From Candidatus Aciduliprofundum sp. (GTDB taxonomy: Archaea; Thermoplasmatota; Thermoplasmata; Thermoplasmatales; Aciduliprofundaceae), in assembly GCA_015523135.1 (NCBI GenBank), contig WAKY01000015.1:1-6147 (forward strand): a DNA stretch of 6,147 nucleotides. Direction: 5' to 3'. A program made the position numbers and the translations under genes. The notes below the pieces were generated by a model. It did not search any database. It was not told where the DNA came from and worked only from the letters and a program-made list of their open reading frames with translations. Of this stretch, positions 1-5,620 are shown piece by piece (positions within the stretch are counted from its first letter, which is position 1; every line of letters begins with the position of its first letter).

Positions 1-287
1 AGCATTGAGAAATCATCGGTGCCATCAATTTCGTGAAGCATGGCATCAATATCCTCCTGCTGAGTTGAATCCATGCCTATAAAATTGTCCATTCTCTCCT
101 TAAAATACTCAATTCCCTTATCTATCCCACCTGAGGGATAAGCTTTAACTTCATGCTTTCCTGTTGATTTTCCAGCTGGAGCTGCAGCTCTACCATAACC
201 ATTTAGAGTATAAACTTCCACTTCCACAGTTGGATTGCCCCTTGAATCAAGTATTTTTCGCAATACAATATCTTCAATTAGTGTCAT
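1..287 (-). CDS. eno: Enolase (phosphopyruvate hydratase), N-terminal part, cut by window edge
   Basis: Enolase interconverts 2-phosphoglycerate and phosphoenolpyruvate in the cytoplasm, in glycolysis and gluconeogenesis. Translating the minus strand from the ATG at 287 gives 95 complete codons open to the left edge. The protein begins MTLIEDIVLRKILDSRGNPT, the typical enolase start with the ILDSRGNPTVEVEV signature at residues 12-25. A catalytic-loop-like PAGKSTGKHEV follows at about residues 39-49, and LHEIDGT comes near residue 88. About 95 of the usual 400-430 residues are present. The start is supported by an SD GAGGTG at 294-299, six bases before the ATG, and by a TATA-like box further up. 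The loop reads PAGKSTG where most enolases have PSGASTG, and the usual following ELRDGD-like segment is replaced by a short PSGGID turn, so this is a divergent archaeal form. The family call is firm; full catalytic competence cannot be judged from the fragment. Confidence 0.93.
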   Translation of the reverse strand, partial: MTLIEDIVLRKILDSRGNPTVEVEVYTLNGYGRAAAPAGKSTGKHEVKAYPSGGIDKGIEYFKERMDNFIGMDSTQQEDIDAMLHEIDGTDDFSM

Positions 288-293
288 ATTCTA

Positions 294-299
294 CACCTC
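294..299 (-). promoter_or_regulatory. Ribosome binding site of enolase
   Basis: GAGGTG on the minus strand matches the archaeal SD consensus and lies six bases before the enolase ATG at 287. It fixes that start. It also contrasts with several neighbouring genes, which have no SD. Confidence 0.75.
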
Positions 300-320
300 T
301 TTAAGTGGGCTATACCCATC

Positions 321-331
321 ATATATTTAAA
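321..331 (-). promoter_or_regulatory. TATA-like box for enolase
   Basis: The minus strand reads TTTAAATATAT here. A TATA box at this place predicts transcription starting around 300, leaving a short leader that just includes the SD at 294-299. This was inferred from spacing and composition only. The same AT-rich stretch could also serve the divergent gene at 372. Confidence 0.5.
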
Positions 332-339
332 GTTTGCAA

Positions 340-349
340 AATTATTTTA
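340..349 (+). promoter_or_regulatory. TATA-like box for the gene at 372 (leaderless)
   Basis: AATTATTTTA is centred about 27 bases before the ATG at 372, the distance expected if the transcript begins at the start codon itself. No SD precedes that ATG (the upstream bases are CCTCCATCCC and a T-rich run), which also fits a leaderless mRNA. Confidence 0.45.
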
Positions 350-371
350 ACCTCCATCCCTTTTATTTTTT

Positions 372-770
372 ATGGACTTGATGAGCACCAACGCCAAGGG
401 AAAGAATATTAGAGGTAAAAAACTCTTACTTTATGGCTCTTGCCTAGATGAGAACCCTCAATACTTAAAGGATTTTGAGGATTATACCAAACTCTCTTTC
501 TGTCCTGAGAAAGAGCATATAAACATGGCATTTTACAAGCTAATTGCCATGATGTCTGTGGCAGAAGAATTAGTGGTTATAACAACAGATGGCTCTCCAC
601 ACTGCGTGCAATTGCACTACATCGCAGATGAAGTGCTTCGCTACTCTTCTAAGAGATTTCAAGTTAAGCACTACGTGATCAACGAGGGAAAAATCATAGA
701 GGTATCACCAGAGGATGTGAAGATCTCTCGTTATCTCTCAAAAATAAAAAAGTTGAGGGAATCTACCTGA
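372..770 (+). CDS. Small Cys/His protein of unknown function
   Basis: I do not recognise this 132-residue protein as a named family. Three cysteines sit in distinctive contexts: GSC at 22-24, CPEKEH at 44-49 and DGSPHCVQLH at 73-82. Histidines at 49, 77 and 82 lie near them. A hydrophobic beta-like stretch (LVVITTDG) runs into the last motif. The C-terminal third reads like a conserved soluble fold ending in a basic Lys/Arg-rich tail. There is no signal peptide or membrane segment. The Cys/His pattern suggests metal or Fe-S binding or redox chemistry, but the spacing is not a classical ferredoxin CxxCxxC, so this is inference. The start is ATG 372 without an SD; ATG 381 in the same frame is an alternative. 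The gene is divergent from enolase, and its end overlaps the end of thrS by eight bases. Confidence 0.8.
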   Translation: MDLMSTNAKGKNIRGKKLLLYGSCLDENPQYLKDFEDYTKLSFCPEKEHINMAFYKLIAMMSVAEELVVITTDGSPHCVQLHYIADEVLRYSSKRFQVKHYVINEGKIIEVSPEDVKISRYLSKIKKLREST

Positions 771-2601
771 ACTTAGGTCTCTGGGAGAGCATGGGTGGTA
801 GAGGTAGCTTTCTCTTGGGCTTCCCTTCCGTTTCCTTTTTGAGAAGGCTCAAGAGTTCTTCTCTCTTCATCTCCCTAACTCCATCTCCTCTGATTCTCAC
901 CGTGAGCATATTCTTCTCCTTTTCCTTCTCACCTATGACCACAATGTATGGTATCCACTCCTTCTCAGCATCCCTTATCTTGCGAGAAACGCTCAAATCT
1001 CTATCATCTATGTCTACTCTAAATCCCTCATTCCTTAGGAAGTCCATTTCCTGGATTGAACAGCCTATGAAATCATCCTTAACAGGTATGATGCGTACCT
1101 GCGTAGGGCTTAACCATACTGGAAGCATGGGCTTCTTTCCCTTCTTTGCCTCCATGTCTGCCTTCTCTAGCATCGCATAAATGATTCTCTCGACAGCACC
1201 ACTTGGAGAGCAGTGCAAAATGTAAGGATATTTCTCCTCCCCTTTCTCATCATAGTAAGTTATGCCGTACCTTTCCGCGTTCTCCACATCTATCTGTACA
1301 GTGCTCAGAGCAGCCGCCTTGTCTAATGAATCCACAAAGTTGAACTCAAATTTGAGAACAAAGTAGAAGAAGCGCTCGTCCCACATCTGTATAAGCACAG
1401 GTCTGTTCACGAGTTTAACAAGCTCCTTTATGAACTCTTTGTTCTCCTCGTAAAAATCACGAGTAAAGCGTATTGCGACTTCGTAATCCCCAAGCTCCAA
1501 GCCAAAATCCTTGAGCACATCTATGGCCATCTGATATTGCTTTTTGAATTCTTTCATCGCCTGGGGCATATCCGCTGCCAAAGTATGCATATCAGGCATT
1601 GTGAAGGCACGTAATCTTCTCAAGCCCGAAAGCTCTCCCTTCTGCTCTCTCCGAAAAGCGTACTTTGCCATCTCATAAAGCCGCAGGGGAAGATTTCTGT
1701 AGGATATAGTGGCATCATGCATCATAAGAAACTGCCCAAAGCATGCTGCGAAGCGCAGGAAATACTTGTCCTTCCCGCTGAGCACCACATACTGCCTTGC
1801 GGGAAATCTATTCAGGTAAGATTTCAAAGATGGATGGTTGAAATCGTACATAATTGGCGTCTCAACTTGCATAGCTCCATAATCTATTACTTTGTTCTCC
1901 ACATAATCCTCTATAAGTGCCTTAACCAATTTCCCTTTAGGATAATATCTCATATTTCCGGAGTCACTGCCCGGCTCATAGTCAGATAGCTCTAAGGACT
2001 GCATGAGTTTAACATGCGGTGGAATTTCCTTTGCAGCCCTAGTGCCTGAGATTTCGTAATTCACAAATTTTTTGAGATTAGGGTATGAGGAGTAATCAAA
2101 ATCATCCACACTATGTAAATTACCATCTAAGTCCATTATGTACCAATAGGTTGTCCTTTTCTCTGCCTTAAGTGCCTCACTTTCCTCCTCCTTTACTTCT
2201 CCCCTTATCTCCTTGCTTAGCTCGCTCAATGGATGTCCCTTGCAAGATATGATAAAGCTCTTGTACCAGCCAAATGGAGCGCGATGGACCTCATATTTCT
2301 TGCCTAAAATTTTTTCTAATTCGTTAAGTACCTTCATTGCCTCTTCGGAAGAGGCAAGTTTATTGCTCAAGTGCGCATAAGGGTATAGCACAATTCTACC
2401 TGCACCCACCTTCTCTGCAACATCTTCAATTTCCTCTGTTATCTTCTCCACTATGGAAGAATCACCCTCCTCCACAGATATAAATGACACAAGGCACTCC
2501 TCGTACCTCTCCTTTTTTTCTTTTATTTCCTCAGCGTCTTTCATAGCCTTGCTCTTTGCCTCGTACTCTATAAAATCTGCGTGTATGAAAAGAACTCGCA
2601 T
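763..2601 (-). CDS. thrS: Threonyl-tRNA synthetase, archaeal type with N-terminal editing domain
   Basis: This enzyme charges tRNA-Thr with threonine in the cytoplasm. The 612-residue length matches archaeal ThrRS. Residues 1 to about 145 form the archaeal D-aminoacyl-tRNA-deacylase-like editing domain that clears Ser-tRNA-Thr. It starts MRVLFIHADF and carries the conserved KGHPLSEL (Lys121) segment. The class II catalytic core spans roughly 200-495. Motif 2 is around FRREQKGELSGLRRLRAF (316-333) and motif 3 is around GAVERIIYAMLE (Arg472). The expected zinc ligands are Cys287, His339 and His463. The anticodon-binding domain runs from about 496 (PVWLSPTQV) to the end. The bacterial-type N2 editing domain is absent, as expected. 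The ATG at 2601 has no SD but has a TATA-like box about 24 bases upstream, suggesting a leaderless transcript. The gene is clearly richer in G+C than its neighbours. Confidence 0.97.
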   Translation of the reverse strand: MRVLFIHADFIEYEAKSKAMKDAEEIKEKKERYEECLVSFISVEEGDSSIVEKITEEIEDVAEKVGAGRIVLYPYAHLSNKLASSEEAMKVLNELEKILGKKYEVHRAPFGWYKSFIISCKGHPLSELSKEIRGEVKEEESEALKAEKRTTYWYIMDLDGNLHSVDDFDYSSYPNLKKFVNYEISGTRAAKEIPPHVKLMQSLELSDYEPGSDSGNMRYYPKGKLVKALIEDYVENKVIDYGAMQVETPIMYDFNHPSLKSYLNRFPARQYVVLSGKDKYFLRFAACFGQFLMMHDATISYRNLPLRLYEMAKYAFRREQKGELSGLRRLRAFTMPDMHTLAADMPQAMKEFKKQYQMAIDVLKDFGLELGDYEVAIRFTRDFYEENKEFIKELVKLVNRPVLIQMWDERFFYFVLKFEFNFVDSLDKAAALSTVQIDVENAERYGITYYDEKGEEKYPYILHCSPSGAVERIIYAMLEKADMEAKKGKKPMLPVWLSPTQVRIIPVKDDFIGCSIQEMDFLRNEGFRVDIDDRDLSVSRKIRDAEKEWIPYIVVIGEKEKEKNMLTVRIRGDGVREMKREELLSLLKKETEGKPKRKLPLPPMLSQRPKFR

Positions 2602-2619
2602 GTATGGTGATTTTTAACA

Positions 2620-2628
2620 TAGTATAAA
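2620..2628 (-). promoter_or_regulatory. TATA-like box for thrS (leaderless)
   Basis: TTTATACTA on the minus strand begins 27 bases before the thrS ATG at 2601 and is preceded by A-rich sequence that could serve as a BRE. The spacing predicts transcription starting at or next to the start codon, consistent with the lack of an SD. Confidence 0.6.
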
Positions 2629-2650
2629 TTGTTTTTCTTTGATGAATAGC

Positions 2651-2658
2651 TTTATATG
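2651..2658 (+). promoter_or_regulatory. TATA-like box for the DUF2721/CBS operon (leaderless)
   Basis: TTTATATG is centred about 25 bases before the ATG at 2680, and no SD lies between. This is the classic spacing for an archaeal leaderless transcript. With the thrS box at 2620-2628 it forms a compact divergent promoter in a 78-base gap. Confidence 0.65.
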
Positions 2659-2679
2659 CTTTCAACATAATAATGCATT

Positions 2680-3123
2680 ATGGATGTAGTTTACATACTT
2701 GAGGGGGCACTGGCACCTATTTTGCTAATCTCGGCTGTAGGACTGCTTCTATTAGGTTTAGGAAACAGAATAGGAAGAATAATAGACCGTATAAGAAAAT
2801 TTTCGGATGAGGTACGAAGTGGGGAAATTTCTGAAGAGAGATGGAAAATAATTCAAGTTCAGAAAAAAACTCTTACAAATAGGTTAAAACTCTGCAGAAA
2901 TGCTATGTTCTTTTATTATCTCACAATCCTCTTCACCTCCATATCTTCAATAATGTCTTTTCTTCAGTTCTTCAATCATTCATTTGGATACATAGCAGTT
3001 ATAGCATTAGCTTTAGCCCTAGCATCGCTGTTTATAGGAATTATCTATGCATTATATGAAGTACTCTTCACATACACTGCAGTCATGGAAGAAGCAAGAT
3101 TCTACTTAGATGAAAATCGTTAA
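2680..3123 (+). CDS. DUF2721-like small membrane protein
   Basis: This 147-residue protein has three predicted membrane helices, at about 7-28, 74-97 and 103-127. A basic cytoplasm-like loop follows the first helix and starts with NRIGRIIDRIRK (29-40). The loop continues with charged, probably helical sequence to residue 70 (QKKTLTNRLKLCRNAM). A hydrophobic first helix, an N-R-I-x-R-I-I-x-R-I-R run, a Q-x(4)-L-x-x-R loop and two closing helices match what I remember of DUF2721, whose function is unknown. No catalytic residues are visible. The ATG at 2680 has no SD and sits about 25 bases after a TATA-like box. It is probably the first gene of a three-gene operon: the next gene starts 24 bases after its stop and the third overlaps the second. 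Confidence 0.85.
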   Translation: MDVVYILEGALAPILLISAVGLLLLGLGNRIGRIIDRIRKFSDEVRSGEISEERWKIIQVQKKTLTNRLKLCRNAMFFYYLTILFTSISSIMSFLQFFNHSFGYIAVIALALALASLFIGIIYALYEVLFTYTAVMEEARFYLDENR

Positions 3124-3132
3124 ATACTCAAA

Positions 3133-3138
3133 GGTGGA
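3133..3138 (+). promoter_or_regulatory. Ribosome binding site of the gene at 3148
   Basis: GGTGGA lies nine bases before the ATG at 3148 and matches the archaeal SD core. It favours this ATG over the in-frame ATG at 3175, which has no such signal. An SD here, but not on the first gene, is what an internal operon gene should have. Confidence 0.65.
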
Positions 3139-3147
3139 TTTAGAAAT

Positions 3148-3534
3148 ATGAAAATTTGGAACAGCCATATAATAATGGACAAGAATGTTAAATGGAAAGA
3201 TCTTGAGAATGTTTGGGAAGACATGCTTAGAATGTTCTTTGAAGAAACTAGACAATTCAGAGATGATCCTGAGCAGATAGATATAATAGTTGAAGAGAAT
3301 ATGATCGATATAAAGAACAATCGCAAGCCAGAAGGATATAACCGAGAGGGAAGAATGAGAATTGTTGTGCCTATAAGCGATAAGAGGGAGTTTTTCATAT
3401 ATCGCGGAGTTTATAGTGATGAGATAAGAACAGTAACTGAAAAAGTTAGTAAATTCTTAGCAGAGAATGGAATAAAGCATAAGGTAGAATGGAACGATAT
3501 GATGCTTTACCAGATGAAGAAGAGGCGTAGATGA
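3148..3534 (+). CDS. Small charged soluble protein of unknown function
   Basis: This 128-residue protein belongs to no family I recognise. It has no cysteine, signal peptide or membrane segment. The N-terminal half is acidic and probably helical (KWKDLENVWEDMLRMFFEET at 16-35), followed by an acidic strand-like segment around DIIVEENMIDI. The middle has beta-like sequence (RMRIVVPISDKREFFIYRGV, 69-88), then a probable helix (IRTVTEKVSKFLAENG). The protein ends in a very basic MKKRRR tail. The alternation suggests a compact alpha/beta domain that may bind a protein or nucleic acid, which is inference only. The start is supported by the SD at 3133-3138. Its TGA overlaps the ATG of the CBS gene as ATGA, so the two are probably translationally coupled and may work together. 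Confidence 0.8.
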   Translation: MKIWNSHIIMDKNVKWKDLENVWEDMLRMFFEETRQFRDDPEQIDIIVEENMIDIKNNRKPEGYNREGRMRIVVPISDKREFFIYRGVYSDEIRTVTEKVSKFLAENGIKHKVEWNDMMLYQMKKRRR

Positions 3535-4016
3535 TGAAAGTAAAAGATGCAATGAATAAGAATGTAATTACTTTATCCCCAAATTTGACAATAAAAGAGG
3601 CTTATGAGACTTTTGTAAAAAATAATATAAGTGGTGCTCCAGTAGTAGATTCTCAGGGTAAACTTCTTGGAATCCTCACAATTAAAGATATTTTAAAAGT
3701 AATTAAGAATCGTATGGAAGATATTGGCATATTTATATATCCTACCCCTTTTGATTTTATGGAAACTCTGCCCATTGAGATTCCAGAAGAAAATAGAAGC
3801 ACATTTGAGAGCATTGCAAATATAAAAGTAGGGGAGATTATGGAGAGAAAAGTGCATTACATAAACCCCAATGCTGATATCTATGAAGCTCTTGAGCTAC
3901 TAATTAAAAAGGACGTATCTAGGTTACCAGTAGTGGATGAAAATAAAAGGGTTGTAGGAATAGTAACAAGAAGCGATCTTCTCAAAGCTATTGCTGAATC
4001 AAATGAAATTTCCTAA
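3531..4016 (+). CDS. Two-CBS-domain protein
   Basis: This 161-residue soluble protein is made almost only of a CBS pair (Bateman module), the regulatory unit that typically binds AMP, ATP, S-adenosylmethionine or similar ligands. CBS1 covers about 3-60, with VKDAMNKNVITLSPNLTIKE at 4-23 and GILTIKDIL at 47-55. CBS2 covers about 100-157, with GEIMERKVHYINPNADIYEA at 101-120 and GIVTRSDLL at 143-151. Both closing motifs keep the Thr and Asp often used for ribose/phosphate binding (Thr50/Asp53, Thr146/Asp149). An unusually aromatic and acidic linker of about 35 residues (IGIFIYPTPFDF onwards) separates them. No enzymatic domain is attached, so it probably regulates a partner. ATG 3531 overlaps the preceding stop; ATG 3534 is an equally possible start. 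AGAGG at 3521-3525 could be the SD. The last 18 bases overlap the A24 peptidase gene on the other strand. Confidence 0.92.
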   Translation: MMKVKDAMNKNVITLSPNLTIKEAYETFVKNNISGAPVVDSQGKLLGILTIKDILKVIKNRMEDIGIFIYPTPFDFMETLPIEIPEENRSTFESIANIKVGEIMERKVHYINPNADIYEALELLIKKDVSRLPVVDENKRVVGIVTRSDLLKAIAESNEIS

Positions 4017-4829
4017 TAAATAAGCGAATATAAGCCCCACAGTTATAAATATTATAAACGGAATTTTTGGCTGTACCCACACTCTCTCCCTTCCTATTTT
4101 CTTTAATTTCTCTATATCCTCTTTTGTATGTGAACTAGGATGCACATACAGCACATGCTCTCCATTCTCTACTCTTTCCATAAGCCAAACATGCCTTTTA
4201 TCCACCTCATCTACTGGAATTCTGTAACCTATGAACATCTCAGGGAACCCTATGTCTCTTCTAGCTATATTTCTCAAGAATACATAAAGAATGAATAGTA
4301 AAGCGACAATAGCGGCATAGAGCAGAGTGAGAAATGCAAACGGGAATGTCAACTCTACAATTTCTAAATATGGAGGAATAAAAAGGGGAAAGATAAAGAA
4401 GGAGGGATACACAGGCTGCAGAATTGCAACGCTCATAAGGGCTCTCGCATCAGCTCTTCCTCTAATTACTTTAATTTTATGCAGTGCTCTAAAAATTACA
4501 AGGAGTATGAACATAACAAGCAAAGGAGGTGGTGAGTATGAAATTACAGAGTATATAAAGATACCTGTGGCAATAAACCATAATGTGTATTGTATCCGCA
4601 TCTCTTTCTTTTCCCATTCAAAAAACCATTCATAGAAGAGTATAACTGATGGAATAAGACCCATAATACCTGCAAGATATGGAAATTGATAAATATCAAG
4701 TCCAAACGCTATAAATCCAAGAATGAACCATATTGTAGGGTTTATTAACCTATCTTTCCAATCTTGATAGGATGCAATAGTGAAGAATGGAATGGCAATG
4801 ATGAAACGCGCCAGGTCAACATAGCTCAT
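3999..4829 (-). CDS. A24-family archaeal prepilin/preflagellin peptidase, type II C-terminus
   Basis: This 276-residue polytopic membrane aspartyl protease is predicted to cleave class III signal peptides of archaellins or pilins at the cytoplasmic face of the membrane. Of the two catalytic aspartates of the family, Asp23 lies in YQDWKDRLINP after the first helix. Asp127 lies in GRADARAL (124-131), the archaeal form of the GxGD motif. About six hydrophobic segments are visible (for example 7-20, 33-66, 82-113, 142-184, 256-275). A soluble region at about 187-252 contains MFIGYRIPVDEVDKRHVWLM and leads into WVQPKIPFIIF, the layout I recall for archaeal A24 peptidases with a type II C-terminal domain. 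The ATG at 4829 has no SD. It lies 51 bases after the nuclease gene on the same strand, so co-transcription is plausible. No pilin or archaellin gene is in the window, so the substrate is unknown. Confidence 0.87.
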   Translation of the reverse strand: MSYVDLARFIIAIPFFTIASYQDWKDRLINPTIWFILGFIAFGLDIYQFPYLAGIMGLIPSVILFYEWFFEWEKKEMRIQYTLWFIATGIFIYSVISYSPPPLLVMFILLVIFRALHKIKVIRGRADARALMSVAILQPVYPSFFIFPLFIPPYLEIVELTFPFAFLTLLYAAIVALLFILYVFLRNIARRDIGFPEMFIGYRIPVDEVDKRHVWLMERVENGEHVLYVHPSSHTKEDIEKLKKIGRERVWVQPKIPFIIFITVGLIFAYLLGNFI

Positions 4830-4880
4830 AGATGATGATATTAAAATAGGTACAAAAAATTTGCCACAAAATATTAAGAT

Positions 4881-5618
4881 TCAATAATCACAGATGAATC
4901 TATATGGGCAGAATCTACAATTTTCGCTCTTATTTGCAGGAAAATCCTCATTTTTTATTCTTTCGCCTACTTTTATCACATCTTCCATAATCTCGCTTAA
5001 TTCATTAAAATTGAATTTTACATCAATAATTTTCCCATTTTGTAGATATATCAATTTTCCTCTGGGAACAATATAATTCTTTAAGTAGAATATCAAAGCG
5101 TAAAATGCAAGCTGTAAATAATAATCTTCCCTTTCTTCCCCAGTCTTCAATTCAAAAATATCGTTTTCGCTTATGAGGTCAAATCGTCCATAGAGCATTA
5201 AATTATCGATTTTCGCATTCATCCATTTCTCAATATTAAAATCATCCAAATTTAAAGAATTAGATATTTTTATAGAATTTTCTATTCCATTTTTTATCTT
5301 TTCCACATAATCTTTTTCCTCTCTCCACAAGATTATTTTATCAGAGAGGGAAGAATAATAGGAAATCATATCATCCATATCTTGAAAATTATTCTCTAGA
5401 TCCTTGGCAGAAATTGGGATTAAATCACCCTTGATTTTTTCCCAAATCTCACTCGCATCTATAATTTTCGCCTTGCCTTTTAATGCAGAGTAAAAATAAT
5501 TATGCAAATAATTTCCAACTTCAAAATCCGCATATCTTAATTGTGGGAGGGGATATATCCTCTCGTAATAGTATCTGCGAGGACAGGTTTTATAAGACAT
5601 ATACGCGCTATAACTCAA
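4881..5618 (-). CDS. RecB/Cas4-like PD-(D/E)XK nuclease with Fe-S cysteines
   Basis: This is a predicted DNA nuclease of 245 residues, counted from the TTG at 5618. The motifs run in RecB/Cas4 order: LSYSAYMSYKTCPRRYYYER at the N-terminus (Cys12), GNYLH with His39, GRFDLI with Asp147, FELKTG with Glu156 and Lys158, and the QLAFYA motif with Gln169 and Tyr173. The C-terminal CRFCPYRFIC supplies Cys234, Cys237 and Cys243. One N-terminal and three C-terminal cysteines are the arrangement that holds a 4Fe-4S cluster in Cas4, AddB and Dna2. The start is uncertain. TTG 5618 keeps the full N-terminal motif and lies just after the thiD stop; ATG 5600 would give 239 residues. The open frame continues upstream inside thiD, but that part reads as shadow. 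No helicase, cas gene or CRISPR is nearby, so its DNA repair or processing role is inferred. Confidence 0.88.
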   Translation of the reverse strand: MSYSAYMSYKTCPRRYYYERIYPLPQLRYADFEVGNYLHNYFYSALKGKAKIIDASEIWEKIKGDLIPISAKDLENNFQDMDDMISYYSSLSDKIILWREEKDYVEKIKNGIENSIKISNSLNLDDFNIEKWMNAKIDNLMLYGRFDLISENDIFELKTGEEREDYYLQLAFYALIFYLKNYIVPRGKLIYLQNGKIIDVKFNFNELSEIMEDVIKVGERIKNEDFPANKSENCRFCPYRFICDY

Positions 5619-5620
5619 CT

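Noticed and set aside
791..1180. Plus-strand open frame of 129 codons
   Set aside because: It lies wholly inside thrS on the opposite strand, is Ser/Phe-rich as antisense frames often are, and has no recognisable motif or start signal.
1717..1989. Plus-strand open frame of 90 codons
   Set aside because: It is antisense to the ThrRS catalytic core, which is highly conserved, and has no family resemblance.
3120..3398. Minus-strand open frame of 92 codons
   Set aside because: It is antisense to the 3148 gene. That gene has an SD and a stop/start overlap with the CBS gene, so the plus strand is the real one.
4327..4635. Plus-strand open frame of 102 codons
   Set aside because: It is antisense to the A24 peptidase, covering the region that encodes the GRAD catalytic motif, and shows no independent support.
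4830..4880. Promoter or terminator between the nuclease and the A24 peptidase
   Set aside because: The 51-base gap holds a T-run (TTTTTT) and AT-rich patches. The best TATA-like match (TATTTTAATATC) is only about 15 bases from the ATG, too close for a normal promoter, and no hairpin is evident, so no call was made.
4894..5076. Plus-strand open frame of 60 codons
   Set aside because: It is antisense to the 3' end of the nuclease, including the Fe-S cysteine region, and has no start signal.
4881..5618. The nuclease as part of a CRISPR-Cas system
   Set aside because: No repeats, Cas1 or Cas2 are visible in the window, and the neighbours are metabolic and membrane genes.
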